DNA from: Eikenella sp.
Lineage (GTDB): Bacteria > Pseudomonadota > Gammaproteobacteria > Burkholderiales > Neisseriaceae
Length of the DNA: 64,000 nucleotides
Assembly: GCA_030528345.1 (NCBI GenBank)
Contig: JAUMZB010000004.1
Coordinates: 1-64,000, forward strand
Reading direction: 5' to 3'
Both the position numbers and the translations under genes were made by a program. Below, piece by piece: positions 8,471 to 16,838 of the stretch. A model generated the notes under the pieces. That model was not told where the DNA came from. It ran no database searches and worked only from the letters and a program-made list of their open reading frames with translations. The first letter of the stretch is position 1. Each line of letters begins with the position of its first letter.

Positions 8471-9858
8471 TCTTCCACCGCCCCCAATTCCAACAACACC
8501 TGAAACCCGTCATTAATATAACGCTGCTCAGGCGCTTCGAGGAACGGGAAAGCCGCCACATCGCCCAGTTTCAACGCGGCCATGCGCAGGATGACTGCGG
8601 CCAGATTGCTGCGGATGATTTCGGGGTCGGTAAAGGCGGGGCGGGTGTTGAAATCTTCTTCGCTATACAGGCGCACGGCTACGCCGGCGGATACGCGGCC
8701 GCAGCGGCCGGAACGTTGGCGGGCGGCGGCTTGGGAGATTTTTTCCACATGAAGCTGTTCCACTTTGGCGCGCGCGGAATAGCGTTTTACCCGCGCCAAG
8801 CCGGTGTCGATCACGTATTTGATGCCCGGCACGGTGAGCGAGGTTTCGGCCACGTTGGTCGCCAGCACGATGCGCCGTTTGCTGCCGCCCGGGTGGAAAA
8901 TTTTGTGCTGTTCGGCGTTCGACAAACGGGCAAACAGCGGCAGGATTTCATCATCACGGCGCAGCGGCGATTTGCGCAGGGCTTCGGCGGCTTCGCGGAT
9001 TTCGCGCTCGCCGGGCAGGAACACCAGAATGTCGCCGTCGCCCAGTCGTGCCAGTTCGTCGGCGGCATCGACAATCGCGTCGGTCAACTCGATTTCCGCT
9101 TCGTCTTCATCTTGCGAATGCAGCGGGCGGTAGAGAATGTCGACGGGGAAAGTGCGCCCGCTCACTTCCAGCACGGGCGCGTTGTTGAAATGTTTGGAAA
9201 AACGGTCGGCATCGATGGTGGCCGAGGTGATGATAACTTTCAAATCGGGGCGGCGCGGCAGAAGTTGTTTCAGGTAGCCGAGCAGAAAATCGATGTTGAG
9301 GCTGCGCTCGTGCGCTTCGTCGATAATAATCGTGTCGTAGGCGGTAAGATAGCGGTCGGTTTGGGTTTCGGCGAGCAGAATGCCGTCGGTCATCAGCTTC
9401 ACATAGGCATCGCGCGAGGTGTTGTCGTTGAAACGCACTTTGTAGCCGACGGTTTGGCCGATGTTGCTGCCCAATTCTTCGGCAATCCGCTCCGCCACCG
9501 AACGCGCCGCCAACCGCCGCGGCTGCGTGTGCCCGATCAAACCGGCCGCGCCGCGCCCCAGCTCCAAGCAGATTTTCGGAAGCTGGGTGGTTTTGCCCGA
9601 ACCGGTTTCGCCGCAAATAATGGTTACTTGGTTGTTTTGAATGGCGGTTTTGATGTCGTCCAAACGCTCGTGCACCGGCAGCGTGCCGTCATACTGCGGC
9701 TTGGGCAGCGCGGCTTGGCGTTTTAAAAACGTGTCGTGCGATTTTCGGTATTTTTTCTGCACGGCTTCGATGCCGCCGAAACGTTTGGGGTTTTTGAAGG
9801 CGTTTTGCAGGAAATGGCGGTCGCGGGAGAGCGTTTGGGTGAAGTCGGGCTGCTGCAT
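8461..9858 (-). CDS. hrpA: ATP-dependent RNA helicase HrpA, C-terminally truncated
   Basis: HrpA is a DEAH-box RNA helicase; the E. coli protein is about 1,300 aa and acts on mRNA and stalled ribosomes. Here only 465 aa remain. The two RecA-like domains are complete: Walker [11 protein letters not shown] (about residues 84-93), [27 protein letters not shown], and motif [10 protein letters not shown]. The protein stops just after the segment corresponding to LLEELGA in E. coli, so the ratchet/HA2, OB-fold and DUF3418 regions are missing. The last codons and stop lie in a Neisseria-type DUS and are followed by the AT-richer NYN gene. It could still be translated, but is better read as a gene remnant. 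Confidence 0.85.
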   Translation of the reverse strand: MQQPDFTQTLSRDRHFLQNAFKNPKRFGGIEAVQKKYRKSHDTFLKRQAALPKPQYDGTLPVHERLDDIKTAIQNNQVTIICGETGSGKTTQLPKICLELGRGAAGLIGHTQPRRLAARSVAERIAEELGSNIGQTVGYKVRFNDNTSRDAYVKLMTDGILLAETQTDRYLTAYDTIIIDEAHERSLNIDFLLGYLKQLLPRRPDLKVIITSATIDADRFSKHFNNAPVLEVSGRTFPVDILYRPLHSQDEDEAEIELTDAIVDAADELARLGDGDILVFLPGEREIREAAEALRKSPLRRDDEILPLFARLSNAEQHKIFHPGGSKRRIVLATNVAETSLTVPGIKYVIDTGLARVKRYSARAKVEQLHVEKISQAAARQRSGRCGRVSAGVAVRLYSEEDFNTRPAFTDPEIIRSNLAAVILRMAALKLGDVAAFPFLEAPEQRYINDGFQVLLELGAVEEAV

Positions 9859-9901
9859 GGTGTGGGTAAAAATCTAGGTAAAACAAAGGCGGGGATGATA
9901 A

Positions 9902-9936
9902 CACAGGCTACCTGAAAAACCGTTTCAGGTAGCCTT
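9902..9936. terminator. DUS inverted-repeat terminator
   Basis: DUS copies at 9905-9916 and 9924-9935 face each other between the lpxL stop and the hrpA start. A second, imperfect pair follows at 9988-9999 (AGGCTGCCTGAA) and 10011-10022 (a one-base DUS variant), right at the lpxL stop. Confidence 0.65.
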
Positions 9937-10013
9937 GATTGGGGCCATCAGATAACTTGCTGCTGACAAAACCTGAGCAATGCAAGCAGGCTGCCTGAAA
10001 CCCACTTCTGCTT

Positions 10014-10901
10014 TCAAGTAGCCTGCCCTTCATCGGCCGGACAATGCGGTGCCCCGGCGGGGTGTTTGTAGCGGTTGTAGGCAAACAGGTATTGCTCCGG
10101 GAAACGGCGCACCCAGGCCTCCACATTGCGGTTGATGATTTCGGCATCGTGGTGTTTGTCGCCGTTGAGGCTGCCCTGCAAAGGCTCGATGTAGAGGGCG
10201 AAACCTTCGCTGTGCGGCAGGCGGCGGCCGCAGAAAAACAGGGTACGCACATTTTTTACCTGCGCCAGCTTGGCCGCCAGGGTCATGGTGTAGGCGTAGC
10301 GGCCGAAAAACGGCACCCATACGCCGTCACCGTGTTCGTCGGGCACATGGTCGGGCAGCACAATGGTGGCCTCGCCTTGGCGCAGGGCCTGGATAATCTG
10401 TTTCACGCCCTGCCTATTGGTGGGCGCGGTGCGGCCTTTGTCGCGCACCCGGCCGGCCTGCATCACGGCATCCAGCGCTTTGATTTTGGGCGGTTTGTAC
10501 ATGGCGGTCAGCGGAAAAGGCAGGCGGTGGCTGAGGTAGCGGCCGGCCAAATCGTAACTGCCCAAATGCGGGGTGATCAGCAGCAGGCCCTCGCCGGCAT
10601 CGAGGGCGGCCTGCACATGTTCCCAGCCGTGTACTTCGCGAAACAGGGCGGCAATGTCGGCGGGCGGGCGGAAGAAGGCAACGGGCAACTCCAGCACACC
10701 GCGGGCGGTTTCCCGAAAAACCGATTGGACCATGGCCTTATCTGCTATAATCCCGGCCGCTTGCAGATGGCGGCGCACCCGCCGCCGGCCGGCCGGCGAC
10801 AGCCAGTAAAACAGGCGGCCGGCCATGCTGCCCAAGATGTGCAGCACGCGCAGGGGCAGCATGGAAAGAAAACGGCACAATAAAAAAATCAGGGTTTGCA
10901 T
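10014..10901 (-). CDS. lpxL: Lipid A biosynthesis acyltransferase (LpxL/HtrB family)
   Basis: This inner-membrane enzyme adds a secondary acyl chain to lipid A in lipooligosaccharide synthesis. The family's catalytic HX4D motif is visible as HLGSYD, followed by the FPLTAMYKPPKIKALD segment and the later VLPDHVP motif. The ATG at 10901 gives 295 aa starting with a hydrophobic anchor (MQTLIFLLCRFLS). It is preferred because a TACAAT -10 box at 10931-10936 would leave almost no leader for the ATG at 10919. The last codons (QAT, stop) come from a DUS variant. Whether it is LpxL or LpxM (MsbB) cannot be decided from sequence alone. Confidence 0.85.
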   Translation of the reverse strand: MQTLIFLLCRFLSMLPLRVLHILGSMAGRLFYWLSPAGRRRVRRHLQAAGIIADKAMVQSVFRETARGVLELPVAFFRPPADIAALFREVHGWEHVQAALDAGEGLLLITPHLGSYDLAGRYLSHRLPFPLTAMYKPPKIKALDAVMQAGRVRDKGRTAPTNRQGVKQIIQALRQGEATIVLPDHVPDEHGDGVWVPFFGRYAYTMTLAAKLAQVKNVRTLFFCGRRLPHSEGFALYIEPLQGSLNGDKHHDAEIINRNVEAWVRRFPEQYLFAYNRYKHPAGAPHCPADEGQAT

Positions 10902-10930
10902 CACGAGGCAGCCACTCATAAAGAGGCGCC

Positions 10931-10936
10931 ATTGTA
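10931..10936 (-). promoter_or_regulatory. lpxL -10 box
   Basis: TACAAT on the minus strand lies 30 bases before the ATG at 10901, the same spacing seen for several other genes here. Confidence 0.5.
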
Positions 10937-10963
10937 ATGGAAATTTCCCCCTACCCGACAGGG

Positions 10964-11108
10964 TGAGACCTTTGCAAAACCTCCATCTGCGGCGCATTTC
11001 TGCGTTGTGCGCTGCTCACTCACTTGCCTATCTATCTGATATGTCTGCGTTCGCTGCGCTGCTACGCCTTGAACTGCATCCACATCTGGAGGTTTTGCAA
11101 AGGTCTCA
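10964..11108. mobile_element. MITE-like element, family A, copy 1 (complete)
   Basis: This 145-bp non-coding element has near-perfect terminal inverted repeats: the first 22 bases (TGAGACCTTTGCAAAACCTC and onward) are the reverse complement of the last 22. It encodes no transposase. Related copies lie at 41697, about 51190 and 58389. Its last base is the first A of a DUS. The ends resemble those I recall for IS5-type elements of Neisseria, so it may be moved by such a transposase (inference). Confidence 0.75.
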
Positions 11109-11143
11109 GGCTACCTGAAACCGTACGGCTTTTCAGGTAGCCT
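11108..11143. terminator. DUS inverted repeat next to the MITE-like element
   Basis: Two DUS copies form a 13-bp stem with a 10-base loop between the MITE-like element and metK. No T run is evident. Confidence 0.5.
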
Positions 11144-11218
11144 CATCCACGCCGTCCTGCCCCGTTTACCGGCCCGAACAGCCGGCCATAATTGATGTTG
11201 ATCAGCGAAAGTCATGCC

Positions 11219-12388
11219 ATGAGCGAATATCTGTTTACTTCCGAATCGGTTTCCGAAGGCCATCCCGACAAAGTGGCCGACCAGATTTCCGATGCCATTC
11301 TCGACGCCATCCTCAGCCAAGACCCCGCCGCGCGCGTGGCCGCCGAAACCCTGGTCAACACCGGCCTGTGCGTGCTGGCCGGCGAAGTCACCACCCGGGC
11401 GCACGTCAACTATATTCAGGTCGCCCGCGACACCATCCGCCGCATCGGCTACAACGCCTCCGAGCTGGGTTTCGACGCCGACGGCTGCGCGGTGATGGTG
11501 TGCTACGACGAGCAGTCGCCCGACATCGCCCAAGGCGTGAACGAAGGCGAAGGTTTGGATTTGGACATGGGCGCCGGCGACCAAGGCCTGATGTTCGGCT
11601 ATGCCTGCGACGAAACCCCCACCCTGATGCCGTTTGCCATTTATTACGCCCACCGCCTGATGCAGCGCCAAAGCGAAGTGCGCAAAGACGGCCGCCTGCC
11701 CTGGCTGCGCCCCGACGCCAAAGCCCAGCTCACCTGCGTTTACGATGCCGACACCGGCAAAGTAAAACGCATCGACACCGTGGTGCTCTCTACCCAACAC
11801 CATCCCGACATCGGCCATGCGGAATTGTGCGCAGCGGTGATGGAACACATCATCCGCCCGGTGCTGCCCGCCGATATGCTCACCGCAGACACCAAATACC
11901 TGATCAACCCCACCGGCCGCTTCGTCATCGGCGGCCCGCAGGGCGACTGCGGCCTCACCGGCCGCAAAATCATCGTCGATACCTACGGCGGCGCGGCGCC
12001 GCACGGCGGCGGCGCCTTCTCCGGCAAAGACCCCACCAAAGTAGACCGCTCCGCCGCCTACGCCTGCCGCTATGTGGCCAAAAACATCGTGGCCGCCGGC
12101 CTGGCCGACCAATGCCAAATCCAGCTTTCCTACGCCATCGGCATCGCCGAACCCACCTCGATCGCCATCGACACCTTCGGCACCGGCAAGCTGGACGAAG
12201 CGGCGCTGATTGCCCTGGTGCGCCGGCATTTCGACCTGCGCCCCAAAGGCATTATCCAAATGCTCGACCTGCAACGGCCGATTTACAGCAAAACCGCCGC
12301 CTACGGCCACTTCGGCCGCGAAGAGCCGGAATTCACTTGGGAACGCACCGACAAAGCCGCCGCCCTGAAAGCCGCCGCCGGCCTGTGA
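11219..12388 (+). CDS. metK: S-adenosylmethionine synthase
   Basis: MetK makes S-adenosylmethionine from methionine and ATP in the cytoplasm. The 389-aa protein is full length and shows the three-domain family pattern: [17 protein letters not shown] near the start (catalytic His), the [12 protein letters not shown] motif (about residues 117-128), and the Gly-rich [19 protein letters not shown] loop (about 262-280). The start at 11219 (MSEYLF) is the family start; an upstream in-frame ATG at 11192 adds nine unrelated residues. No SAM riboswitch is visible in the 75 bases upstream. Confidence 0.96.
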   Translation: MSEYLFTSESVSEGHPDKVADQISDAILDAILSQDPAARVAAETLVNTGLCVLAGEVTTRAHVNYIQVARDTIRRIGYNASELGFDADGCAVMVCYDEQSPDIAQGVNEGEGLDLDMGAGDQGLMFGYACDETPTLMPFAIYYAHRLMQRQSEVRKDGRLPWLRPDAKAQLTCVYDADTGKVKRIDTVVLSTQHHPDIGHAELCAAVMEHIIRPVLPADMLTADTKYLINPTGRFVIGGPQGDCGLTGRKIIVDTYGGAAPHGGGAFSGKDPTKVDRSAAYACRYVAKNIVAAGLADQCQIQLSYAIGIAEPTSIAIDTFGTGKLDEAALIALVRRHFDLRPKGIIQMLDLQRPIYSKTAAYGHFGREEPEFTWERTDKAAALKAAAGL

Positions 12389-12408
12389 TCCAACCACCGT
12401 CCTCCATA

Positions 12409-12450
12409 CGACCCGCCCGCTCTCTAACAGCGAGGCGGGTCGCTTTGTTT
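12409..12450 (+). terminator. Intrinsic terminator of metK
   Basis: A 9-bp GC-rich stem (12409-12417 with 12434-12442) is followed by CTTTGTTT, 20 bases after the metK stop. Confidence 0.8.
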
Positions 12451-12618
12451 GCAGGCTGCCGGAAAGCAAACGGCAAACCGTCCGGCCTCTCGCGGCATGG
12501 TTTCTTGACTACTGTTACGGACCCGCTCCGTTTCCCGCCGCAACCGCACCGCAACAGAAAACCGTTTCCGCCGCGCCGAACGCCCTGCAAACCGCCTGTC
12601 GAAACAATTGAGAAATAT
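12451..12618. other. Intergenic stretch, nothing recognised
   Basis: Between the metK terminator and the next promoter I see no gene, repeat or RNA, only a degenerate DUS-like sequence near 12452. Confidence 0.5.
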
Positions 12619-12647
12619 TTGTTTTTTGCTCCGTTCCGCGTGATAAT
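12619..12647 (+). promoter_or_regulatory. Sigma-70 promoter of the AI-2E family permease gene
   Basis: TTGTTT (12619-12624) and GATAAT (12642-12647) are separated by 17 bases and lie 30 bases before the ATG. This is the best-formed two-box promoter in the window. Confidence 0.65.
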
Positions 12648-12677
12648 GCGGCGCTGCAACAATTGAAGATAGCGTAA

Positions 12678-13751
12678 ATGTATCAGGCAAAAAAACGCCC
12701 GTGGATGCCTTGGCTGTTCGGCTTCGGCCTATTGCTGGCCATCGGTTTGGCCGTCGGCTATATGCGCGACATCCTCACTCCTTTCGTTACCGCCGCAGTA
12801 TTGGCCTACATCCTCAACCCGCTGGTGGAAAAACTGCGCGACCGCGGCATCAAGCGCGGCATGGCGGCCATGATGGTGATGGTGTTCGCCCTGCTCTTAT
12901 TGCTTGCCCTGCTCCTGATCGTGGTGCCGATGCTGATCCAGCAGTTCGGCAATCTGGCGGCTCGGCTGCCGGCGCTGTTTGCCTTCGTGCAAGACAAAGC
13001 CCTGCCTTGGCTCAACAGCCATTTGAATACCGACTGGGTGCTGGATCAGGAATTTGCCGCCTCTTGGTTTCAAGACAATCTGGGCAATATCCAAGCCACT
13101 TTGTCGAAAGCCATGCCCACCTTGGTGCAGCAAAGCGGCAATCTGGTGGCCTTAATCAGCAATCTGTTCCTGCTGCCCTTCCTGCTCTACTACTTCCTGC
13201 TCGACTGGACCCGCTGGAATTTCGGCATCAAGCTGATGGTGCCCCGCCGCTACATCGAAACCTACACCCGCATCACCCGCAATATGGACACCGTGCTCGG
13301 CCAATTCATGCGCGGCCAGCTCACCGTGATGCTGATCATGGGCTTGATTTACGGCCTCGGCCTGATGCTCACCGGCCTCGATTCCGGCTTCGCCATCGGC
13401 ATGGTGGCCGGCCTCTTGGTATTCGTGCCGTATTTGGGCGCTTTCACCGGCCTGCTCTTGGCCACCATGGCCGCCCTGCTGCAGTTCGGCTCTTGGCAGG
13501 GGCTGCTGATGGTGTGGGCGGTGTTTGCCGTCGGCCAGTTTTTGGAAAGCTTTTTCATCACCCCGAAAATCGTGGGCGAGAGCATCGGCCTGTCGCCGTT
13601 TTGGGTGATTTTCGCCTTGATGGCCTTCGGCAGCCTGTTCGGTTTCGTCGGCATGCTCCTGGCCTTGCCGCTGGCGGCCGTGGTATTGGTTTTGCTGCGC
13701 GAAGGCGCCGATGCCTACCTGAACAGCCGTTTCTACCGCCGGGAAAAATAA
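12678..13751 (+). CDS. AI-2E family transporter (PerM-like permease)
   Basis: This 357-aa inner-membrane protein belongs to the AI-2E/PerM family, whose members export small molecules or exchange ions; the substrate here is unknown. The layout is typical: two or three spans at the N-terminus (from residue 12), an extracytoplasmic segment (about 90-150), then five spans ending at about 340. Family landmarks include AYILNPLVEKLRDRGIKRG near residue 40 and the C-terminal half segments VPYLGAFTG and GESIGLSPFWVIFALMAFGSLFG. It has its own promoter and is followed 72 bases later by an SDR gene. Confidence 0.88.
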   Translation: MYQAKKRPWMPWLFGFGLLLAIGLAVGYMRDILTPFVTAAVLAYILNPLVEKLRDRGIKRGMAAMMVMVFALLLLLALLLIVVPMLIQQFGNLAARLPALFAFVQDKALPWLNSHLNTDWVLDQEFAASWFQDNLGNIQATLSKAMPTLVQQSGNLVALISNLFLLPFLLYYFLLDWTRWNFGIKLMVPRRYIETYTRITRNMDTVLGQFMRGQLTVMLIMGLIYGLGLMLTGLDSGFAIGMVAGLLVFVPYLGAFTGLLLATMAALLQFGSWQGLLMVWAVFAVGQFLESFFITPKIVGESIGLSPFWVIFALMAFGSLFGFVGMLLALPLAAVVLVLLREGADAYLNSRFYRREK

Positions 13752-13823
13752 TGTCCGCCGCCCCGCCGTTTGCCGGGCGGCATCCCACCCACCTCATCTT
13801 GACTTGACTAAAGGAGATTATTC

Positions 13824-14564
13824 ATGCGTTTAGCAAACAAAGTAGCCGTGATTACCGGCGCCGCCAGCGGCATCGGTTTGGCCACTGCCGAGAAATTCGC
13901 CGCCGAAGGCGCCACCGTCATCGTGTGCGACCTGAACCGGGCCGGCATCGACGCGGCGGTGCAAGCCATTACCGACCAAGGCGGCAAAGCCGAGGGCTAC
14001 GTGGTAGACGTCACCAATAAAGAACAAATCAACGCCATGCGCGACGCCGTTTTGGCCAAACACGGCCGCATCGACACCTTGGTGAACAACGCCGGCATCG
14101 TGATGGACGCCCAACTGGTGAAAATGACCGAAGAGCAGTTCGACAAAGTGATCGACATCAACCTGAAAGGCACTTACAACATGGCCCGTGCGCTGGTGGA
14201 CACCATGGTGGCGCAGGGCAGCGGCGTGATTTTGAACGCCAGCTCCGTTGTCGGCGTGTACGGCAACTTCGGCCAAACCAACTACGCCGCCACCAAATTC
14301 GGCGTGATCGGCTTTGTGAAAACCTGGTCGCGCGAGCTGGGCAAAAAAGGCATCCGCGTCAACGCCGTGTGCCCCGGCTTCGTGTCCACCCCCATCCTGA
14401 AAGACATGCCGGAAAAAGTATTGGCCGCCATGGCCGACAAAGTGCCGATGAAACGCCTGGCCGACCCGAGCGAAATCGCCAATGTATACGCCTTCCTCGC
14501 CAGCGACGAAGCCAGCTACATCAACGGTGCGGCATTGGAAGTCACCGGCGGCCTGACCCTGTAA
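13824..14564 (+). CDS. 3-oxoacyl-ACP reductase FabG-type SDR
   Basis: This 246-aa short-chain dehydrogenase/reductase shows all classical motifs: the NADP(H)-binding TGAASGIG (about residues 11-18), NNAG (about 89-92), the catalytic Ser (LNASSVVG) and YAATKFG (Tyr and Lys of the active site), and the C-terminal EVTGGLTL end typical of FabG. It reduces a 3-oxoacyl group, in fatty acid or hydroxyalkanoate synthesis. Because the other fab genes are absent, it may be a second FabG-like enzyme rather than the fab-operon copy. AAAGGAGA lies before the ATG. Confidence 0.85.
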   Translation: MRLANKVAVITGAASGIGLATAEKFAAEGATVIVCDLNRAGIDAAVQAITDQGGKAEGYVVDVTNKEQINAMRDAVLAKHGRIDTLVNNAGIVMDAQLVKMTEEQFDKVIDINLKGTYNMARALVDTMVAQGSGVILNASSVVGVYGNFGQTNYAATKFGVIGFVKTWSRELGKKGIRVNAVCPGFVSTPILKDMPEKVLAAMADKVPMKRLADPSEIANVYAFLASDEASYINGAALEVTGGLTL

Positions 14565-14580
14565 ACAGGCTTGCAAAACG

Positions 14581-14615
14581 AACAGGCTACCTGAAACGCT
14601 TTCAGGTAGCCTGTT
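14581..14615. terminator. DUS inverted-repeat terminator
   Basis: A 16-bp stem built of two DUS copies, with a 3-base apex, lies 17 bases after the SDR gene. Confidence 0.75.
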
Positions 14616-14632
14616 TGCTTTGGGCATATAAC

Positions 14633-14665
14633 AAACCGCCCCTGCTTGTTTAGCCGGGGCGGTTT
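14633..14665 (-). terminator. Intrinsic terminator of rlpA
   Basis: A 10-bp GC-rich stem (14633-14642 with 14656-14665) sits just after the rlpA stop. The A/T-flanked arms give a terminator readable from either side. Confidence 0.7.
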
Positions 14666-14677
14666 TGGTCTGCCGGC

Positions 14678-15466
14678 TTAGGCCGAAGCCAGCACCGTTT
14701 GTTTCAGGCTGTCCGCCTGCTCTTGCTGTTGGAATGGGCCCAAGCGCACCACAAAGCCGCCGCCCTGAGGCACCAGCAACAGCTGCTGCGCGGTATTGTT
14801 CATATGGCGCAGCTGGCGGGTGGTTGCTTCCAGATAGCTTTGTGCGTCGGCGCGGTTGTCGAAGCGGCGCAGATTCACATAAATGCTGCCGGCTTCACGC
14901 ACCGGCGCGGCAGCCTGCTGTTGTTCGGGCACGATTTGCTCGATGCGCACATTGGCGGTGCCGCTGTTGATGAAGCCCAGGCTACGGGCGGCGGCTTGGG
15001 AGACGTCGATCACCCGGCTGCCGTGGAAGGGGCCGCGGTCGTTGATGCGCACCACCACGCTCTTGCCGTTGGACAGATTGGTCACGCGGGCATAGCTGGG
15101 AATCGGCAGGGTTTTGTGGGCGGCGGTCATCAGATTCATGTCGTAACGCTCGCCGGAGGCGGTAAGGCGGCCGTGGAATTGACGGCCATACCAGGAAGCA
15201 CGGCCGGTTTGGCTAAAGGCTTGAACGCGGGTGGCGGGGGTGTAGCGCACGCCGCGCACTTGATAGCTCCGGTTGGCTGAACGATGCAGTCTTTCGGGTT
15301 TGGCCACGGCGCTGGGATGCAGATTGGCCGTGCTGCCGTGATACACCGGGGCGGTGAGTCTGGCCTGATTGCCTGAAGACTCTGCCGAAGCAGTATTCAT
15401 CAAGCTGCTAAACAGACCGATGCAGGTGGTCATACCGATAAAAAATGCGTTTTTCAGTTTCGCCAA
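14678..15466 (-). CDS. rlpA: Septal ring lytic transglycosylase RlpA family protein
   Basis: RlpA proteins cleave or bind denuded peptidoglycan at the division septum. The 262-aa protein starts with a signal peptide (cleavage after NTASA, about residue 28) without a lipobox Cys, so it is periplasmic rather than a lipoprotein. The double-psi beta-barrel domain spans about 85-175 (TGRASWYGRQFHGRLTASGE, NGKSVVVRINDRGPF, VIDVSQAAARSLG), and a SPOR-like domain follows from about 190 to the end. The start is TTG at 15466, with GGAG placed before it; the next in-frame ATG would cut into the signal peptide. Confidence 0.88.
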   Translation of the reverse strand: MAKLKNAFFIGMTTCIGLFSSLMNTASAESSGNQARLTAPVYHGSTANLHPSAVAKPERLHRSANRSYQVRGVRYTPATRVQAFSQTGRASWYGRQFHGRLTASGERYDMNLMTAAHKTLPIPSYARVTNLSNGKSVVVRINDRGPFHGSRVIDVSQAAARSLGFINSGTANVRIEQIVPEQQQAAAPVREAGSIYVNLRRFDNRADAQSYLEATTRQLRHMNNTAQQLLLVPQGGGFVVRLGPFQQQEQADSLKQTVLASA

Positions 15467-15520
15467 AACGGGCTCCGTTCTTGAGTGGTAGGGATGTGTG
15501 TTGCGGTGGGGCGGATTGTT

Positions 15521-15985
15521 TTATTCGCCGCCCGCGTAATCGTTTTGCCGCCATGCTTCGTACAGCATCACGGCCACGGTATTGGAAAGATTCATGCTGC
15601 GGCTGCCGGCTGCCATCGGCAGCCGCAGTTTCTGCGCCGCAGGCAGGCTGTCGAGGATGTCGGCCGGCAGGCCGCGGGTTTCCGGACCGAACAAAAACAC
15701 GTCGCCGGGCCGGAAAACGGCCCGGTCGGGACGGGTGCGGCCTTTGGTGGTGAGCGCGAAAATGCGTCTGCCCGCCAAAGCGGTCAGGCAGTCGGCAAAG
15801 GTTTCGTGTACCGTGAGGCGGGCGAACTCGTGATAGTCCAATCCGGCCCGCTTCATTTTGGCCGAATCGAGCGGAAAACCGAGCGGTTTCACCAAGTGCA
15901 GGTCTGCCCCGCTGTTGGCGCACAGGCGGATGATATTGCCTGTGTTGGGCGGGATTTCCGGCTGATACAAAACGACGGTAAACAT
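15521..15985 (-). CDS. trmL: tRNA (cytidine/uridine-34-2'-O)-methyltransferase TrmL
   Basis: TrmL methylates the wobble-base ribose of tRNA-Leu using S-adenosylmethionine. The 154-aa protein is a single SPOUT domain with the knotted SAM-binding motifs: [16 protein letters not shown] near the start, [10 protein letters not shown] (about residues 98-107) and [19 protein letters not shown] (about 128-146). The start at 15985 ([12 protein letters not shown]) matches the family; a TTG two codons upstream is possible. It is followed by rlpA on the same strand after a 54-base gap. Confidence 0.93.
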   Translation of the reverse strand: MFTVVLYQPEIPPNTGNIIRLCANSGADLHLVKPLGFPLDSAKMKRAGLDYHEFARLTVHETFADCLTALAGRRIFALTTKGRTRPDRAVFRPGDVFLFGPETRGLPADILDSLPAAQKLRLPMAAGSRSMNLSNTVAVMLYEAWRQNDYAGGE

Positions 15986-16032
15986 GGTCAAATCTGCCGT
16001 TCAGGTAGCCTGAAGCGCTTTTTCCTTCCAAT

Positions 16033-16061
16033 AAAAAAGGCTGATTCACAATAAATCAGCC
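16033..16061 (-). terminator. Intrinsic terminator of comF
   Basis: On the minus strand an 8-bp stem (16054-16061 with 16039-16046) is followed by six T. A second GC-rich hairpin lies at 16071-16102, between it and the comF stop. Confidence 0.75.
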
Positions 16062-16115
16062 GCTTAGCAACGGGGCGCATGATGCCGCACACCGGCGCCC
16101 CGCGTCAATTTTTTT

Positions 16116-16838
16116 TCAATCCGGCCGGGCCAGCACCCAGCAGTAAACCGCCGCCGCGCCAGCGCGCATCAGGGTTTGCGACAATTCGGCCAGTGTTGCG
16201 CCGGTGGTAACAACATCATCGATTAACAGCAGTTTACGCCCCTTTACCGCCCCGGGGTCGGCTACCTGAAACACCCCGCGCACATTGCGCCGGCGCAGCG
16301 CTTTGGGCAGCGTGCTTTGCGCCGCACGGTGTTGCCGGCGCAATACCGAAGGCGGCAGCAGCGGCAGTTGCAGATGCCCGGCCACCGCGGCCGCCAGCAG
16401 AGCACTTTGGTTGAAACCGCGCCGGTGCAGGCGCTGCCGGCTCAAAGGCACGGCCAACACCGCATCGGGCGCCGCCCCTTCCGGCCAGGCCGGTATGTCG
16501 GCCAGCATCCATTCGGCCAACACCGCGTACAAATGGTTCTGCCCCAGAAATTTATAGGCATACAGCAAATGGCTCAGCGGCGGCGCATAGCGGAAGGATG
16601 CCCGCAAATATTGCTGCGGCGGCGGTTTGCGCTGGCAGGCGCCGCAGGGCGTGCCCCAGGCCGACGGCACGCCGCACAGGGGACAGTGCCGCCCCGCATC
16701 CAGCCGTAATGTGTCCACATCGGCGCTGCAGGCGGCACAAACCGCCTGCACTCCGCTGGGCGCATGGCATAATGCACAGCAGTTTTGTCCGCCTACGGCC
16801 TGCTTGAGCCGACGGCACCATTGAGAAAGCCAAGCCAT
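16116..16838 (-). CDS. comF: ComF family phosphoribosyltransferase-like protein
   Basis: ComF is needed for DNA uptake in competent bacteria, probably as a cytoplasmic helper of single-strand import. The 240-aa protein has an N-terminal double zinc ribbon (four CxxC-type pairs: CALC, CAAC, CPLC, CGAC between residues about 20 and 66) and a C-terminal PRTase domain with LLLIDDVVTTGAT (about 206-218). The start at 16838 has GGGAGGGG 8 bases upstream. Its start codon overlaps that of divergent bioH by two bases. The comF/gntX-bioH neighbourhood is also seen in E. coli. Confidence 0.88.
   Translation of the reverse strand: MAWLSQWCRRLKQAVGGQNCCALCHAPSGVQAVCAACSADVDTLRLDAGRHCPLCGVPSAWGTPCGACQRKPPPQQYLRASFRYAPPLSHLLYAYKFLGQNHLYAVLAEWMLADIPAWPEGAAPDAVLAVPLSRQRLHRRGFNQSALLAAAVAGHLQLPLLPPSVLRRQHRAAQSTLPKALRRRNVRGVFQVADPGAVKGRKLLLIDDVVTTGATLAELSQTLMRAGAAAVYCWVLARPD

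Noticed and set aside
8422-9726. 434-aa open frame opposite hrpA
   Set aside because: Antisense of conserved helicase motifs; its translation is Gly/Phe/Ala-rich with no recognisable domain.
11143-11218. Possible SAM riboswitch before metK
   Set aside because: The leader is only about 75 bases and shows none of the conserved SAM-I, SAM-II or SAM-III helices.
16071-16102. GC-rich hairpin with a downstream T run on the plus strand
   Set aside because: No plus-strand gene ends there; the T run lies at the comF stop. It may be incidental, the better minus-strand terminator being at 16033-16061.
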